From NCBI GenBank assembly GCA_030609665.1, contig JAUWBW010000133.1, positions 1 to 5,500 on the forward strand: a stretch of 5,500 nt of DNA, read 5' to 3'. This DNA is from Methanosarcinaceae archaeon (lineage in GTDB: Archaea; Halobacteriota; Methanosarcinia; Methanosarcinales; Methanosarcinaceae). Below, in pieces: positions 1-5,103 of this stretch. A program made the translations under genes and the position numbers. The notes under the pieces are model-generated. The model was not told where the DNA came from. It searched no databases and worked only from the letters and a program-made list of their open reading frames with translations. Positions within the stretch are counted from its first letter, which is position 1, and the number at the start of each line of letters is the position of its first letter.

Positions 1-368
1 GTAAAATCCAGTATTTTCTCAAACTGGTGTTTGTAGCCATCCAAGCCTATGTAGTATTGCCCTTCGCCAAGTCCTGTTATTAGATTTCCGTGCAATTCTA
101 CGGCTTCACATTCGTTGCAGAAAATGTTCTGGTAATCAGCATACTCGGTTTTTAAAAGTTTAACTCCGTGGTTTGTAATTGTGACAATCTGGCCGCCAGA
201 TACCAGTTTCCTGGCAATGAAACCCTCATCTTCCAGATTCTTCAACATCCTTGCGGCAGTCTTTGAACTGGACGAGATGTGTTCCGAAAACTCGCTGGAT
301 GATATCTTTATCGGCTTGTCAATTGCTCCGAGAAGGGCGAGTTTCTTTAAGGATTCGATAACCGGCAT
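1..368 (-). CDS. ribK: CTP-dependent riboflavin kinase with N-terminal HTH domain (partial, N-terminal 122 residues)
   Basis: This archaeal enzyme phosphorylates riboflavin to FMN using CTP instead of ATP. The gene runs off the left edge, so only residues 1-122 are visible. Residues 1 to about 75 form a winged helix-turn-helix (IKISSSEFSEHISSSSKTAA, then a wing with SGGQIVTIT). The kinase domain opens near residue 98 with the family signature GLGEGQYYIGLDGYKHQFEK. The HTH plus kinase arrangement matches the bifunctional regulator/kinase type known in euryarchaea (RbkR), so the protein may also control riboflavin genes; that is inference. I chose ATG at 366-368 because GAGGT lies 7 bases upstream and the protein start MPVIESLKKLALLGA fits the family. 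An in-frame ATG at 453-455 would add 29 residues without a comparable site. A C-x2-C pair (C84, C87) sits in the linker. It follows the ATPase gene after 118 bases and may have its own promoter. Confidence 0.9.
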   Translation of the reverse strand, partial: MPVIESLKKLALLGAIDKPIKISSSEFSEHISSSSKTAARMLKNLEDEGFIARKLVSGGQIVTITNHGVKLLKTEYADYQNIFCNECEAVELHGNLITGLGEGQYYIGLDGYKHQFEKILDF

Positions 369-486
369 TTTGTTGACCTCTATCTCAATTATGAGACGAC
401 TCTCAAATATGGGGTGGAGTATGATAAAGGTTTTGATGTGGGTGCGAAAACTCATATCATGTTTGCAGCACTACAGTATTACAAAC
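369..486 (-). promoter_or_regulatory. Leader and possible promoter of riboflavin kinase
   Basis: This is the 118-base gap between the ATPase stop and the riboflavin kinase start. On the minus strand, GAGGT at 375-379 is a clear ribosome binding site 7 bases before the ATG. A TATA-like TTTATCATA (420-428) would place a transcript start near 395, but it departs from consensus and is weak. Two short dyads lie between the TATA-like element and the ribosome binding site: CTCA-ATTA-TGAG (384-395) and GAGA-CGAC-TCTC (394-405). They could be a regulator site or a small hairpin. A GTTTG/CAAAC pair (461-465 and 482-486) sits just after the ATPase stop. None of these dyads is strong enough to be named. 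Confidence 0.4.
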
Positions 487-1905
487 TTACATGTAGTCGT
501 CAAGTGTGAGCAACAAGACCCCTTCTGCTTTTGCCACCCGCTTCATCTCATCCGTAAATCCGGATTTGCTAATAATTGCAAAATAGTCTTTTCTATCGGG
601 CAACCATTTCACAGATTTGGCTTTTTCTACGAGTTTTTCATAAACATCGATATCGATAGTCTTATTCTTCCATTTACACTCGCAAAAGAGAATTTCCTTT
701 GTATCACTATTGATAGCGGCAATATCAATCTCATAATCATTGCGCCCTTTGGGTGCATGCGGGATCTTGCCCCACTGTCTGCCTAGTTTTTGGAATCTAA
801 AAGGCAATTCATCTTTTGAGTTAAGGTGGAGCAACATCTCTCTTCCGATCTGTTCAAATGTTTCCCCCAGATATCGTTTGTAAATATTTTTCACATCTTC
901 GATCGCAGGCACTTTATTTCCCTGTTCCAGTTCATCCTTATGCGATAATACGAAACGGAACCAAAATCGCAAAAACTCGTCATCTATTCTGTAGATGGTC
1001 TTTTTTGTGGTGGTTTTTTCTGTGATTGGATGTTCTTTTCTCACAAACCCAAGTTGTATAAGTGTATCCAGATAATACGGCAGATCTTTTGGCTCCAAAA
1101 ACGATCTGGATGCGATCTCGCTTAACCTCACTGTGCCTTTTGAGATCGCGAACAGTATATTCATATAAGTGGCAGGTTCCCTTAATTCTTCACGTAGCAG
1201 GAATTCTCCTTCTGCATAGAGCACTGATTCTTTTGCAAACAATATATTTTTAAGATTATCGTAAAAAGAATGATCTTCATTAAAGAATGACAGGTAAAAT
1301 GGTACTCCTCCTGCCGCCCCGTATATGTTTACAATATCCTCTGATGGCAATTTCGGGAAGAACTCATGAATGTGTTTGAACTGCATCGGTTTTATCAGCA
1401 TCTGCCCTGTTCTTCTTCCATACAGTGGACTTGAATACGCAAGCGTGCTTTTTTCCATCATTGATATGGATGAGCCGCACAATATGAGGTGGAATGGACC
1501 TCCCTTTAGTATTTCATCAACAATAAGTTGGAATACCGAGGGAATGGAATCATCCATTTGTGCCAGATATGAGAATTCATCTATGGTAATTACAAGTTTC
1601 TCTTCACCATCCCATCTTGTTTTGATGTACTCAAAGACCTGATCGAATGTTTCCAGATTAGGCTCATAATCACCAAACAGGTCTGCCGCCTTTTTCCTGA
1701 ACCTATATAGATTAGACAACGTCCCTCTCTTGTCTGCCAAGAGGTATATGTGCGGCTTATCCATCTGGAACTTGTGTATCAGTTCGGTCTTGCCAACCCG
1801 TCGCCGCCCGTAGATGACGGTGAAAGACAATGCATCGGATTGGTACTCGCGGTTTAATACTTCGAGTTCTTCTGTGCGGTTTATAAATTTTCGGATCATA
1901 ATCAT
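487..1905 (-). CDS. Archaeal AAA-type ATPase with C-terminal DUF234/PD-(D/E)XK-like domain
   Basis: This is a 472-residue protein of the archaeal ATPase family (ATPase_2 fused to DUF234), whose cellular role is unknown. Its members are abundant and patchily distributed in archaea. The Walker A motif GRRRVGKT is at residues 33-40, and Walker B LVITIDEF at 104-111 (D109, E110). A sensor-like strand LILCGSSI follows at 140-147. Residues about 245-310 look like a winged helix (TVRLSEIASRSFLEPKDLPYYLDTLIQLGFV region). The C-terminal domain has E392-x-D394, then E409-C-K411 in ILFCECKW, the pattern of a PD-(D/E)XK nuclease fold. DNA binding or cutting is therefore possible but unproven. The length is normal for the family and no frameshift is seen. 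A second ATG lies at codon 3 (1897-1899). There is no Shine-Dalgarno sequence, and a TATA box about 25 bases upstream suggests a leaderless mRNA. The start codon lies inside a 33-bp palindrome. Confidence 0.88.
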   Translation of the reverse strand: MIMIRKFINRTEELEVLNREYQSDALSFTVIYGRRRVGKTELIHKFQMDKPHIYLLADKRGTLSNLYRFRKKAADLFGDYEPNLETFDQVFEYIKTRWDGEEKLVITIDEFSYLAQMDDSIPSVFQLIVDEILKGGPFHLILCGSSISMMEKSTLAYSSPLYGRRTGQMLIKPMQFKHIHEFFPKLPSEDIVNIYGAAGGVPFYLSFFNEDHSFYDNLKNILFAKESVLYAEGEFLLREELREPATYMNILFAISKGTVRLSEIASRSFLEPKDLPYYLDTLIQLGFVRKEHPITEKTTTKKTIYRIDDEFLRFWFRFVLSHKDELEQGNKVPAIEDVKNIYKRYLGETFEQIGREMLLHLNSKDELPFRFQKLGRQWGKIPHAPKGRNDYEIDIAAINSDTKEILFCECKWKNKTIDIDVYEKLVEKAKSVKWLPDRKDYFAIISKSGFTDEMKRVAKAEGVLLLTLDDYM

Positions 1906-1922
1906 TATGATTTAAATCCGAA
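1890..1922. promoter_or_regulatory. 33-bp palindrome over the ATPase start codon (operator-like copy 1)
   Basis: The outer arms TTCGGAT (1890-1896) and ATCCGAA (1916-1922) enclose the inner dyad ATCAT-T-ATGAT (1901-1911), and both share the centre at 1906. The four-base spacers between inner and outer arms do not pair well. The palindrome covers the ATPase start codon and the expected transcript start, a position suited to repression. It matches the second copy at 22 of 24 positions over 1900-1923 versus 1947-1970. The binding protein is unknown. Part of this copy is also the coding sequence for residues 1-6 of the ATPase. Confidence 0.6.
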
Positions 1923-1927
1923 TAATA

Positions 1928-1934
1928 GATATAA
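1928..1934 (-). promoter_or_regulatory. Probable TATA box of the ATPase gene
   Basis: On the minus strand the sequence reads AGTTATATCTATTA, with TTATATC as a TATA-like core. Its centre is about 26 bases upstream of the ATG at 1905, the usual distance from an archaeal TATA box to the transcript start. Transcription would therefore start at or within a few bases of the start codon, giving a leaderless message. This agrees with the lack of any ribosome binding site. The box lies in the 14-base gap between two related palindromes. Confidence 0.5.
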
Positions 1935-1936
1935 CT

Positions 1937-1969
1937 TTCGGAACACAATCATTATGATTGTAATCCGAA
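1937..1969. promoter_or_regulatory. 33-bp palindrome upstream of the ATPase TATA box (operator-like copy 2)
   Basis: The outer arms TTCGGA (1937-1942) and TCCGAA (1964-1969) surround a perfect inner dyad ACAATCAT-T-ATGATTGT (1945-1961), all centred on 1953. It lies immediately upstream of the likely TATA box, where TFB would contact DNA. It is the same design as copy 1, 47 bp away centre to centre. It is noncoding, so its symmetry is not a by-product of protein sequence. Confidence 0.6.
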
Positions 1970-1975
1970 TCTTTT

Positions 1976-2022
1976 ATGTAGGGCGCAGAGGTGTAAATTG
2001 ACAGACAAAACGCCCCCTACAT
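1976..2022. repeat. Inverted repeat ATGTAGGG / CCCTACAT
   Basis: ATGTAGGG (1976-1983) is answered by its exact complement CCCTACAT (2015-2022) across a 31-base loop. Both arms continue into GC-rich bases (GCGC and CGCC) that pair only with a two-base slip. It sits between the operator-like palindromes and the winged-helix remnant. It could be a weak hairpin or the scar of an insertion. It is short enough that chance is not excluded. Confidence 0.35.
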
Positions 2023-2178
2023 CTCTCACAGTTAACCAAAAACATCGCGGAGCGCATCGTGTCCATCATGTAAATCCTGTCAAAATATCAAGTTGTAAGA
2101 TTAATCCAAAAACTCGTACATGAGGGTACTATCAAACAAAAAGGGCGGGGACGTGGGGCATATTATGAGAAATATTAA
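2020..2178 (+). pseudogene. Remnant of a winged-helix DNA-binding domain (C-terminal tail only)
   Basis: One plus-strand frame reads HLSQLTKNIAERIVSIM, then a TAA stop (2071-2073), then ILSKYQVVRLIQKLVHEG, TIKQKGRGRGAYYEKY and a final TAA (2176-2178). Recognition-helix-like residues, then a hydrophobic helix, then a glycine/arginine-rich wing ending in AYY, is the typical end of winged-helix domains at the C-terminus of archaeal AlbA_2/Schlafen-like ATP-binding proteins and related regulators. No start codon, ribosome site or upstream catalytic part remains, and the frame is closed by TGA at 1999-2001. I read it as a decayed fragment; the family assignment is from pattern recognition only. 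It is the only plus-strand coding trace in the window, which fits an inserted and then lost element. Confidence 0.5.
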
Positions 2179-2205
2179 ATGTGCGGTAAATGTGCGCGCA
2201 CATTT
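2176..2205. repeat. Tandem decamer TAAATGTGCG merging into an 18-bp GC-core palindrome
   Basis: TAAATGTGCG occurs at 2176-2185 and again at 2187-2196, 11 bases apart, about one helical turn. The second copy is also the left half of the perfect palindrome AAATGTGCGCGCACATTT (2188-2205). Its core ATGTGCGCGCACAT alternates purine and pyrimidine throughout, a Z-DNA-prone pattern. The first repeat overlaps the stop codon of the winged-helix remnant. The function is unknown. Confidence 0.6.
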
Positions 2206-2382
2206 TAATTGAGCGCGAGCGATTAAACAATGAATATAACACTACAGCCTAAGGCATCGAAAACTAGATTGACCATCTCAATAACCCTGATTTTAATCCC
2301 GTCGAATTCGACGGGATTAGAATACAGACGGGTCTGAACAGTTTCACCCTTACGCCGAAACAGTGGATAGAGAGGACGGGTG
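2206..2382. other. Noncoding stretch with no gene, holding one long palindrome
   Basis: Both strands have frequent stops here. Besides the 26-bp palindrome there are only small dyads: CAGAC-GG-GTCTG (2325-2336), GTTTC/GAAAC (2341-2345 and 2357-2361) and GCCT-A-AGGC near 2249. There is no tRNA, CRISPR or recognisable protein. Together with 1906-2205 it forms the longest gene-free interval of the window, between two minus-strand units. Confidence 0.6.
2294..2319. repeat. Perfect 26-bp palindrome (TAATCCCGTCGAA and its complement)
   Basis: The left half TAATCCCGTCGAA (2294-2306) is followed at once by its exact complement (2307-2319), so there is no spacer. The symmetry resumes for three more bases on each side after one mismatched pair, giving 34 bases (2290-2323). 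As RNA it would form a stem of about 11 pairs capped by the central A/T bases. It lies about 60 bases downstream of the 212-residue protein gene, so it could be a transcript-end hairpin, a protein site or a mobile-element scar. No T-run on either strand settles this. Confidence 0.65.
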
Positions 2383-3021
2383 TTATACGAATAGTTTTCC
2401 TAAAATGACACCAATAATAATTAGTATCAATCCAACCACCAATTCATTGAATGCAAGAGACCATTTCTTCCTCTTGTCATGAGTTTGTAACTCCACCATT
2501 GCCGGTTTTGCTTTGAGTATGTTCTTGTAAATATCGTCAAATCTTTGTATGATTTCGAAATATTCATCAAGTATTTCATAACTTGGATTGTCTACGTCTT
2601 TATTATCTCGAAAGTAGACGATTTTATCAGTGATTTCTTCCAATTCGGGTCGCTTCTCCGAATAATAATCAGGAATTGCTGCTTGTATTGTATCAGATGA
2701 AAAGCCGGCAAGTTCTTTTGTGATCTTATCTCTCAATATAATGCCGGTATAATCGAGAGTGTCATATCCTGCTCTGAAGACATGACCTAATGTTTTGTCG
2801 ATGTTTCTTTTGATGTATAATTCATCTACACCAGTTTTCAATTCAAATTGAACTGCAAAGATCCTCATCAAATGGTCGAAAGCATCCCGAAGTTCTTTTA
2901 CAACCTGTATGTTTGACTTGAACTCTTCGTTATTTTCTTCACAAAAAAGGATTAACTTTTTGATTTTACCATACACCAGAGTAATCTGCTTAAGGCTTTC
3001 AATTTCGGATTCTGAATACAT
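2383..3021 (-). CDS. Unrecognised helical protein with a C-terminal membrane anchor
   Basis: I do not recognise this 212-residue protein. It appears almost entirely alpha-helical and highly charged up to residue 188. A single hydrophobic segment follows (ELVVGLILIIIGVILGKLFV, 193-212) ending at the C-terminus. It is preceded by basic residues (KRKKW, 183-187), so the bulk should face the cytoplasm as a tail-anchored protein. There is no signal peptide. Residues 45-50, RDAFDH, form an R-D-x3-H motif in a helix, resembling the R-x4-6-H motif of HEPN RNases. A second conserved-looking patch is HVFRAGYDTLDY (80-91). Proline and glycine are scarce between 1 and 100. HEPN kinship is only a suggestion. 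The start ATG at 3019-3021 has no strong ribosome site, and translation may couple to the small gene ending 18 bases upstream. Confidence 0.75.
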   Translation of the reverse strand: MYSESEIESLKQITLVYGKIKKLILFCEENNEEFKSNIQVVKELRDAFDHLMRIFAVQFELKTGVDELYIKRNIDKTLGHVFRAGYDTLDYTGIILRDKITKELAGFSSDTIQAAIPDYYSEKRPELEEITDKIVYFRDNKDVDNPSYEILDEYFEIIQRFDDIYKNILKAKPAMVELQTHDKRKKWSLAFNELVVGLILIIIGVILGKLFV

Positions 3022-3039
3022 GTTTTTTCCGATGCGAAG

Positions 3040-3228
3040 TTATGGTAACTTTTTATTTAGAACAGTATTGCGCCATTCTTCGTATTCGTTATTTGAGTAA
3101 AATAGTCCAGATGCCATTCTCACAGAACCTCGATATCTGCTGGAAAACATCTTTATTTTATCACGATCCACAATGATGTCGCCAAGATCTTTGTCCCATA
3201 CATCTATAACATCTTTTTGTGTGCTCAT
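3040..3228 (-). CDS. Small unrecognised protein (62 residues), first gene of a two-gene unit
   Basis: This is a 62-residue soluble protein that I cannot assign to a named family. The N-terminal third is acidic (DVWDKDLGDIIVDRDK, residues 8-23). The rest is basic and aromatic: SSRYRGSVRMASGLFYSNNE (29-48), ending in EEWRNTVLNKKLP. The arginines R31, R33 and R37 lie just before an S-G-x-F-Y turn, which looks like a conserved motif and not random sequence. The ATG at 3226-3228 follows a modest AAGGT ribosome site and lies about 24 bases downstream of the transcript start expected from a good TATA box. It ends 18 bases before the tail-anchored protein gene. A partner role, for example antitoxin-like or as a subunit, is possible but unproven. 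Confidence 0.65.
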   Translation of the reverse strand: MSTQKDVIDVWDKDLGDIIVDRDKIKMFSSRYRGSVRMASGLFYSNNEYEEWRNTVLNKKLP

Positions 3229-3272
3229 TTATCCGACCTTCATCTAAAATATTTAATGGGAAATGACACGTA

Positions 3273-3284
3273 CTTTATATATGT
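3273..3284 (-). promoter_or_regulatory. TATA box of the two-gene unit
   Basis: The minus strand reads GAAAAACATATATAAAGTACG. ATATATAAA is a good archaeal TATA box with an A-rich BRE-like stretch before it. The expected transcript start is about 25 bases downstream, near 3252, which leaves a leader of about 24 bases to the ATG at 3228. No other TATA box in the 149-base gap between flpA and the small gene is as good. Confidence 0.6.
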
Positions 3285-3303
3285 TTTTCGTATTCACTAT
3301 AAT

Positions 3304-3317
3304 GATTATGTATAATC
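3304..3317. repeat. Short palindrome GATTAT-GT-ATAATC upstream of the TATA box
   Basis: This 14-bp dyad lies about 25 bases upstream of the TATA box of the two-gene unit, inside the 149-base gap after flpA. The bases just to its left (AATGATTATG, 3301-3310) are the exact complement of CATAATCATT at 1897-1906 in operator copy 1. The AT-rich composition makes a chance match plausible, so an activator or repressor site is only a possibility. Confidence 0.3.
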
Positions 3318-3377
3318 GCATAAATCGTTATTGGTTGTGGTAAAGAGGGATTATATCATCTTGCTATCCAATTTTCA

Positions 3378-4064
3378 TCAAACGTGCCGCACCCGCGCCA
3401 TAACCCCAAGATGATCCTCATGGAACGGCATAAGTTCCTGACTATCCGCCACCTCAAACTTGACATCAAAGTCATTTTCCAGTTTCCTGACCTCTTCCTT
3501 GAATACCTTCTTCGGGTTTGCAACAGTATCGATACTTCGAGCCTTGATCGAAAGCAACAGATGACCGTCTCTTTTCAGGAATTGCTTCGCATTCACTGCT
3601 GCGATCTCACTCTGGTTCGGCTGTGCGACATCCTGGAATATCACATCCACTTCCTCGACAATATGCGCATACGATTGCGGTCTATTGGCATCTGCAAGGA
3701 TTGGAACAATATTTGAACGTACGTCACACAATCCGATCAGGTCCCGCATAGTGCGCTGTGAGAATTCCACGGCATACACGATGCCGTCCGATACGATATC
3801 TGAAACATGGCTTACGGTCGTACCCGACGCTGCACCCAGATACAGCACCTTTGAATCCCGTTTTATCGGAACGTTAAATTTCTTGATCACCATCGCGGCA
3901 AGTTTGCTGCGTTTTGGGTTCCATATTCGATACTCACAACCCTCAATCTCGATGAGTTTCTCCCCATAAACACTCGCACTCGGGACAAGATTTATCGTGG
4001 CAAGTTGCTTTCCGCCTCTTTCAGTAATCTCAAAAATTCCGGCGGATACTTCTTTTGCTGCCAT
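3378..4064 (-). CDS. flpA: Fibrillarin-like rRNA/tRNA 2'-O-methyltransferase
   Basis: FlpA is the catalytic subunit of the archaeal box C/D RNP. It moves a methyl group from S-adenosylmethionine to the ribose 2'-OH of rRNA or tRNA sites chosen by the guide RNA. At 228 residues it is full length. The small N-terminal domain (1 to about 55) is followed by a Rossmann methyltransferase fold. SAM-binding motif I is KVLYLGAASGTTVSHVSD (72-89), with YAVEFSQRT at 97-105, LADANRP at 123-129 and VDVIFQDVAQPNQ at 139-151. LLLSIKARSID (169-179) and PFHEDHLGV (213-221) complete the core. Candidates for the family's K-D-K-H catalytic set are K54, D145, K174 and H215 or H218. The ATG directly follows the nop5 stop (TAG-ATG), and GGAGG lies 10 bases before it within the nop5 end. 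The two products bind each other, so the coupling makes sense. Confidence 0.97.
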   Translation of the reverse strand: MAAKEVSAGIFEITERGGKQLATINLVPSASVYGEKLIEIEGCEYRIWNPKRSKLAAMVIKKFNVPIKRDSKVLYLGAASGTTVSHVSDIVSDGIVYAVEFSQRTMRDLIGLCDVRSNIVPILADANRPQSYAHIVEEVDVIFQDVAQPNQSEIAAVNAKQFLKRDGHLLLSIKARSIDTVANPKKVFKEEVRKLENDFDVKFEVADSQELMPFHEDHLGVMARVRHV

Positions 4065-5102
4065 CTATCGCCTGCCTCCCGTGTTTTGTTTTTGTCCCTT
4101 TCCTTTCACCTTGCCGCCTTTGTTCTTATTCTTATTCTCCCGCTTCGGTGGCTTAGGATTGGCTGCTTTGATACTCTCGATCTTCGCGTCAAGTTCGGTC
4201 TTTATCGATTCGTTCAGTTCGCCAGAATACACATCCATGCGCACTGCAAGGGATATCTTTGCAGCAAGTGCTCGTGCGATCTTCCCCCTCTGCCACCAGG
4301 GCGCGTTTTTAATTATCGGATTGTTGAATATGATCCCGTGTTTGGGAGACGGAGCGCGGGCACGCAGATGTTTGAAAAGTGCCCTGTTCGCACCTATTAC
4401 CTGAATGGTGCTTGATGGGAAACGTGCCAGTTTTTCAAGTCCACCTGCCATGCTAACCAACCGTGCACCGATCAGTGCACCTGCGATATTGACAAGATTC
4501 GGGGCAGTGGTTTCCATGCTTTTTACAAGATACTCTTCGATACGGCTTCGGCTGTCGTACAGGGTGCATATATTCTCTGCAAAACCCTTGACAAGTTCTT
4601 CGTCCAGTCCCGTAAGTTCAGCCCCCATCGAAGAGGTCGCTTTTTCATATAGGCGGTCGTCAGTTGGAATATTTGACCTTGAACCGTATTTTGCAACGAA
4701 CCGCACAAGCGGTTCGGAGGACAGCCCCACTTCAGGGAAATACATTCCATACCATTCCGCCAGCCGCTCGGACAGGGTGTTTGCAGTCTCATCAATGTCA
4801 TCCAGCGCCTCAACCGCCTGAATGATACCCATATCCGGCGTACCGCTCGATATTTGTTGCTTTGCAGCACGGATGCTCACATCCCGAAGGAGCTTGTCGT
4901 ATTCGTCATTCGATGCGACAAAACCACATTCGATTGCAGCAGCTCGAATGTCAAAACCGGTAGGCGGTATGTTCATGTCCGCTTCTTTTGGCTGGATCAA
5001 CCTCTCTGCAAGAACATCCGTGTCCTTTGGGAACAAATCCCATTCCACCACTTTGCCATCACTATCAAGTGTAAGTGTCCCAAACCATGTAATGATCTTC
5101 AA
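4065..5102 (-). CDS. nop5: Nop5 (Nop56/58-like) box C/D RNP scaffold protein, TTG start
   Basis: Nop5 bridges L7Ae-bound guide RNA and fibrillarin in the box C/D methylation complex. With a TTG start at 5100-5102 the protein has 345 residues and begins MKIITWFGTLTL. The N-terminal fibrillarin-binding domain covers about 1-110 and the coiled coil about 110-190. The NOP domain follows: NLVNIAGALIGARLVSMAGG (202-221), TIQVIGANRALFKHL (232-246) and PWWQRGKIARALAA (268-281). A lysine-rich tail ends the protein (316-345). I chose TTG because GGAGG (5109-5113) lies 6 bases upstream and family members begin at this point. A start at 5258 would add 52 residues that merely translate the end of the upstream gene out of frame. 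The start lies one base after the beta-RFAP synthase stop. The family usually has GAEKALF where this protein has GANRALF. Confidence 0.95.
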   Translation of the reverse strand: MKIITWFGTLTLDSDGKVVEWDLFPKDTDVLAERLIQPKEADMNIPPTGFDIRAAAIECGFVASNDEYDKLLRDVSIRAAKQQISSGTPDMGIIQAVEALDDIDETANTLSERLAEWYGMYFPEVGLSSEPLVRFVAKYGSRSNIPTDDRLYEKATSSMGAELTGLDEELVKGFAENICTLYDSRSRIEEYLVKSMETTAPNLVNIAGALIGARLVSMAGGLEKLARFPSSTIQVIGANRALFKHLRARAPSPKHGIIFNNPIIKNAPWWQRGKIARALAAKISLAVRMDVYSGELNESIKTELDAKIESIKAANPKPPKRENKNKNKGGKVKGKGQKQNTGGRR

Positions 5103-5103
5103 A

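Noticed and set aside
453..455. Earlier in-frame ATG for riboflavin kinase
   Set aside because: It would add 29 residues not typical of the family, and it lacks the GAGGT site found 7 bases before the ATG at 368.
181..786. Plus-strand ORF of 201 codons
   Set aside because: It is antisense across the real riboflavin kinase N-terminus, the gap, and the ATPase C-terminus. Its translation has no domain-like pattern, while the minus frames carry clear family motifs.
1757..1948. Minus-strand ORF of 63 codons overlapping the ATPase start
   Set aside because: It reads the Walker A region of the ATPase in another frame. The sequence is unlike any protein and would compete with a well-supported start.
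1900..1970. Two 24-bp near-identical direct repeats taken as a minimal CRISPR
   Set aside because: There are only two copies, each palindromic throughout, with a 23-base gap that contains the TATA box, and no cas genes. Paired operators explain them better.
1998..2123. Plus-strand TTG ORF of 41 codons preceded by GAGGT
   Set aside because: The ribosome-site-like bases are suggestive, but the product (rich in H, K, T) shows no fold-like pattern, and the neighbouring frame over the same bases reads as a winged-helix remnant.
2230..2337. Plus-strand ATG ORF of 35 codons
   Set aside because: It has no ribosome site or promoter, and runs straight through the 26-bp palindrome. It is most likely chance.
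2637..2667. Another TTCGG...CCGAA pair resembling the operator arms
   Set aside because: It lies within the 212-residue coding region, lacks the inner ATCAT-T-ATGAT dyad, and is short enough to be chance.
3997..4821. Several plus-strand ORFs of 135-138 codons over nop5
   Set aside because: They are antisense shadows of a GC-richer conserved gene, and their cysteine/serine/proline-rich translations look like reversed coding sequence.
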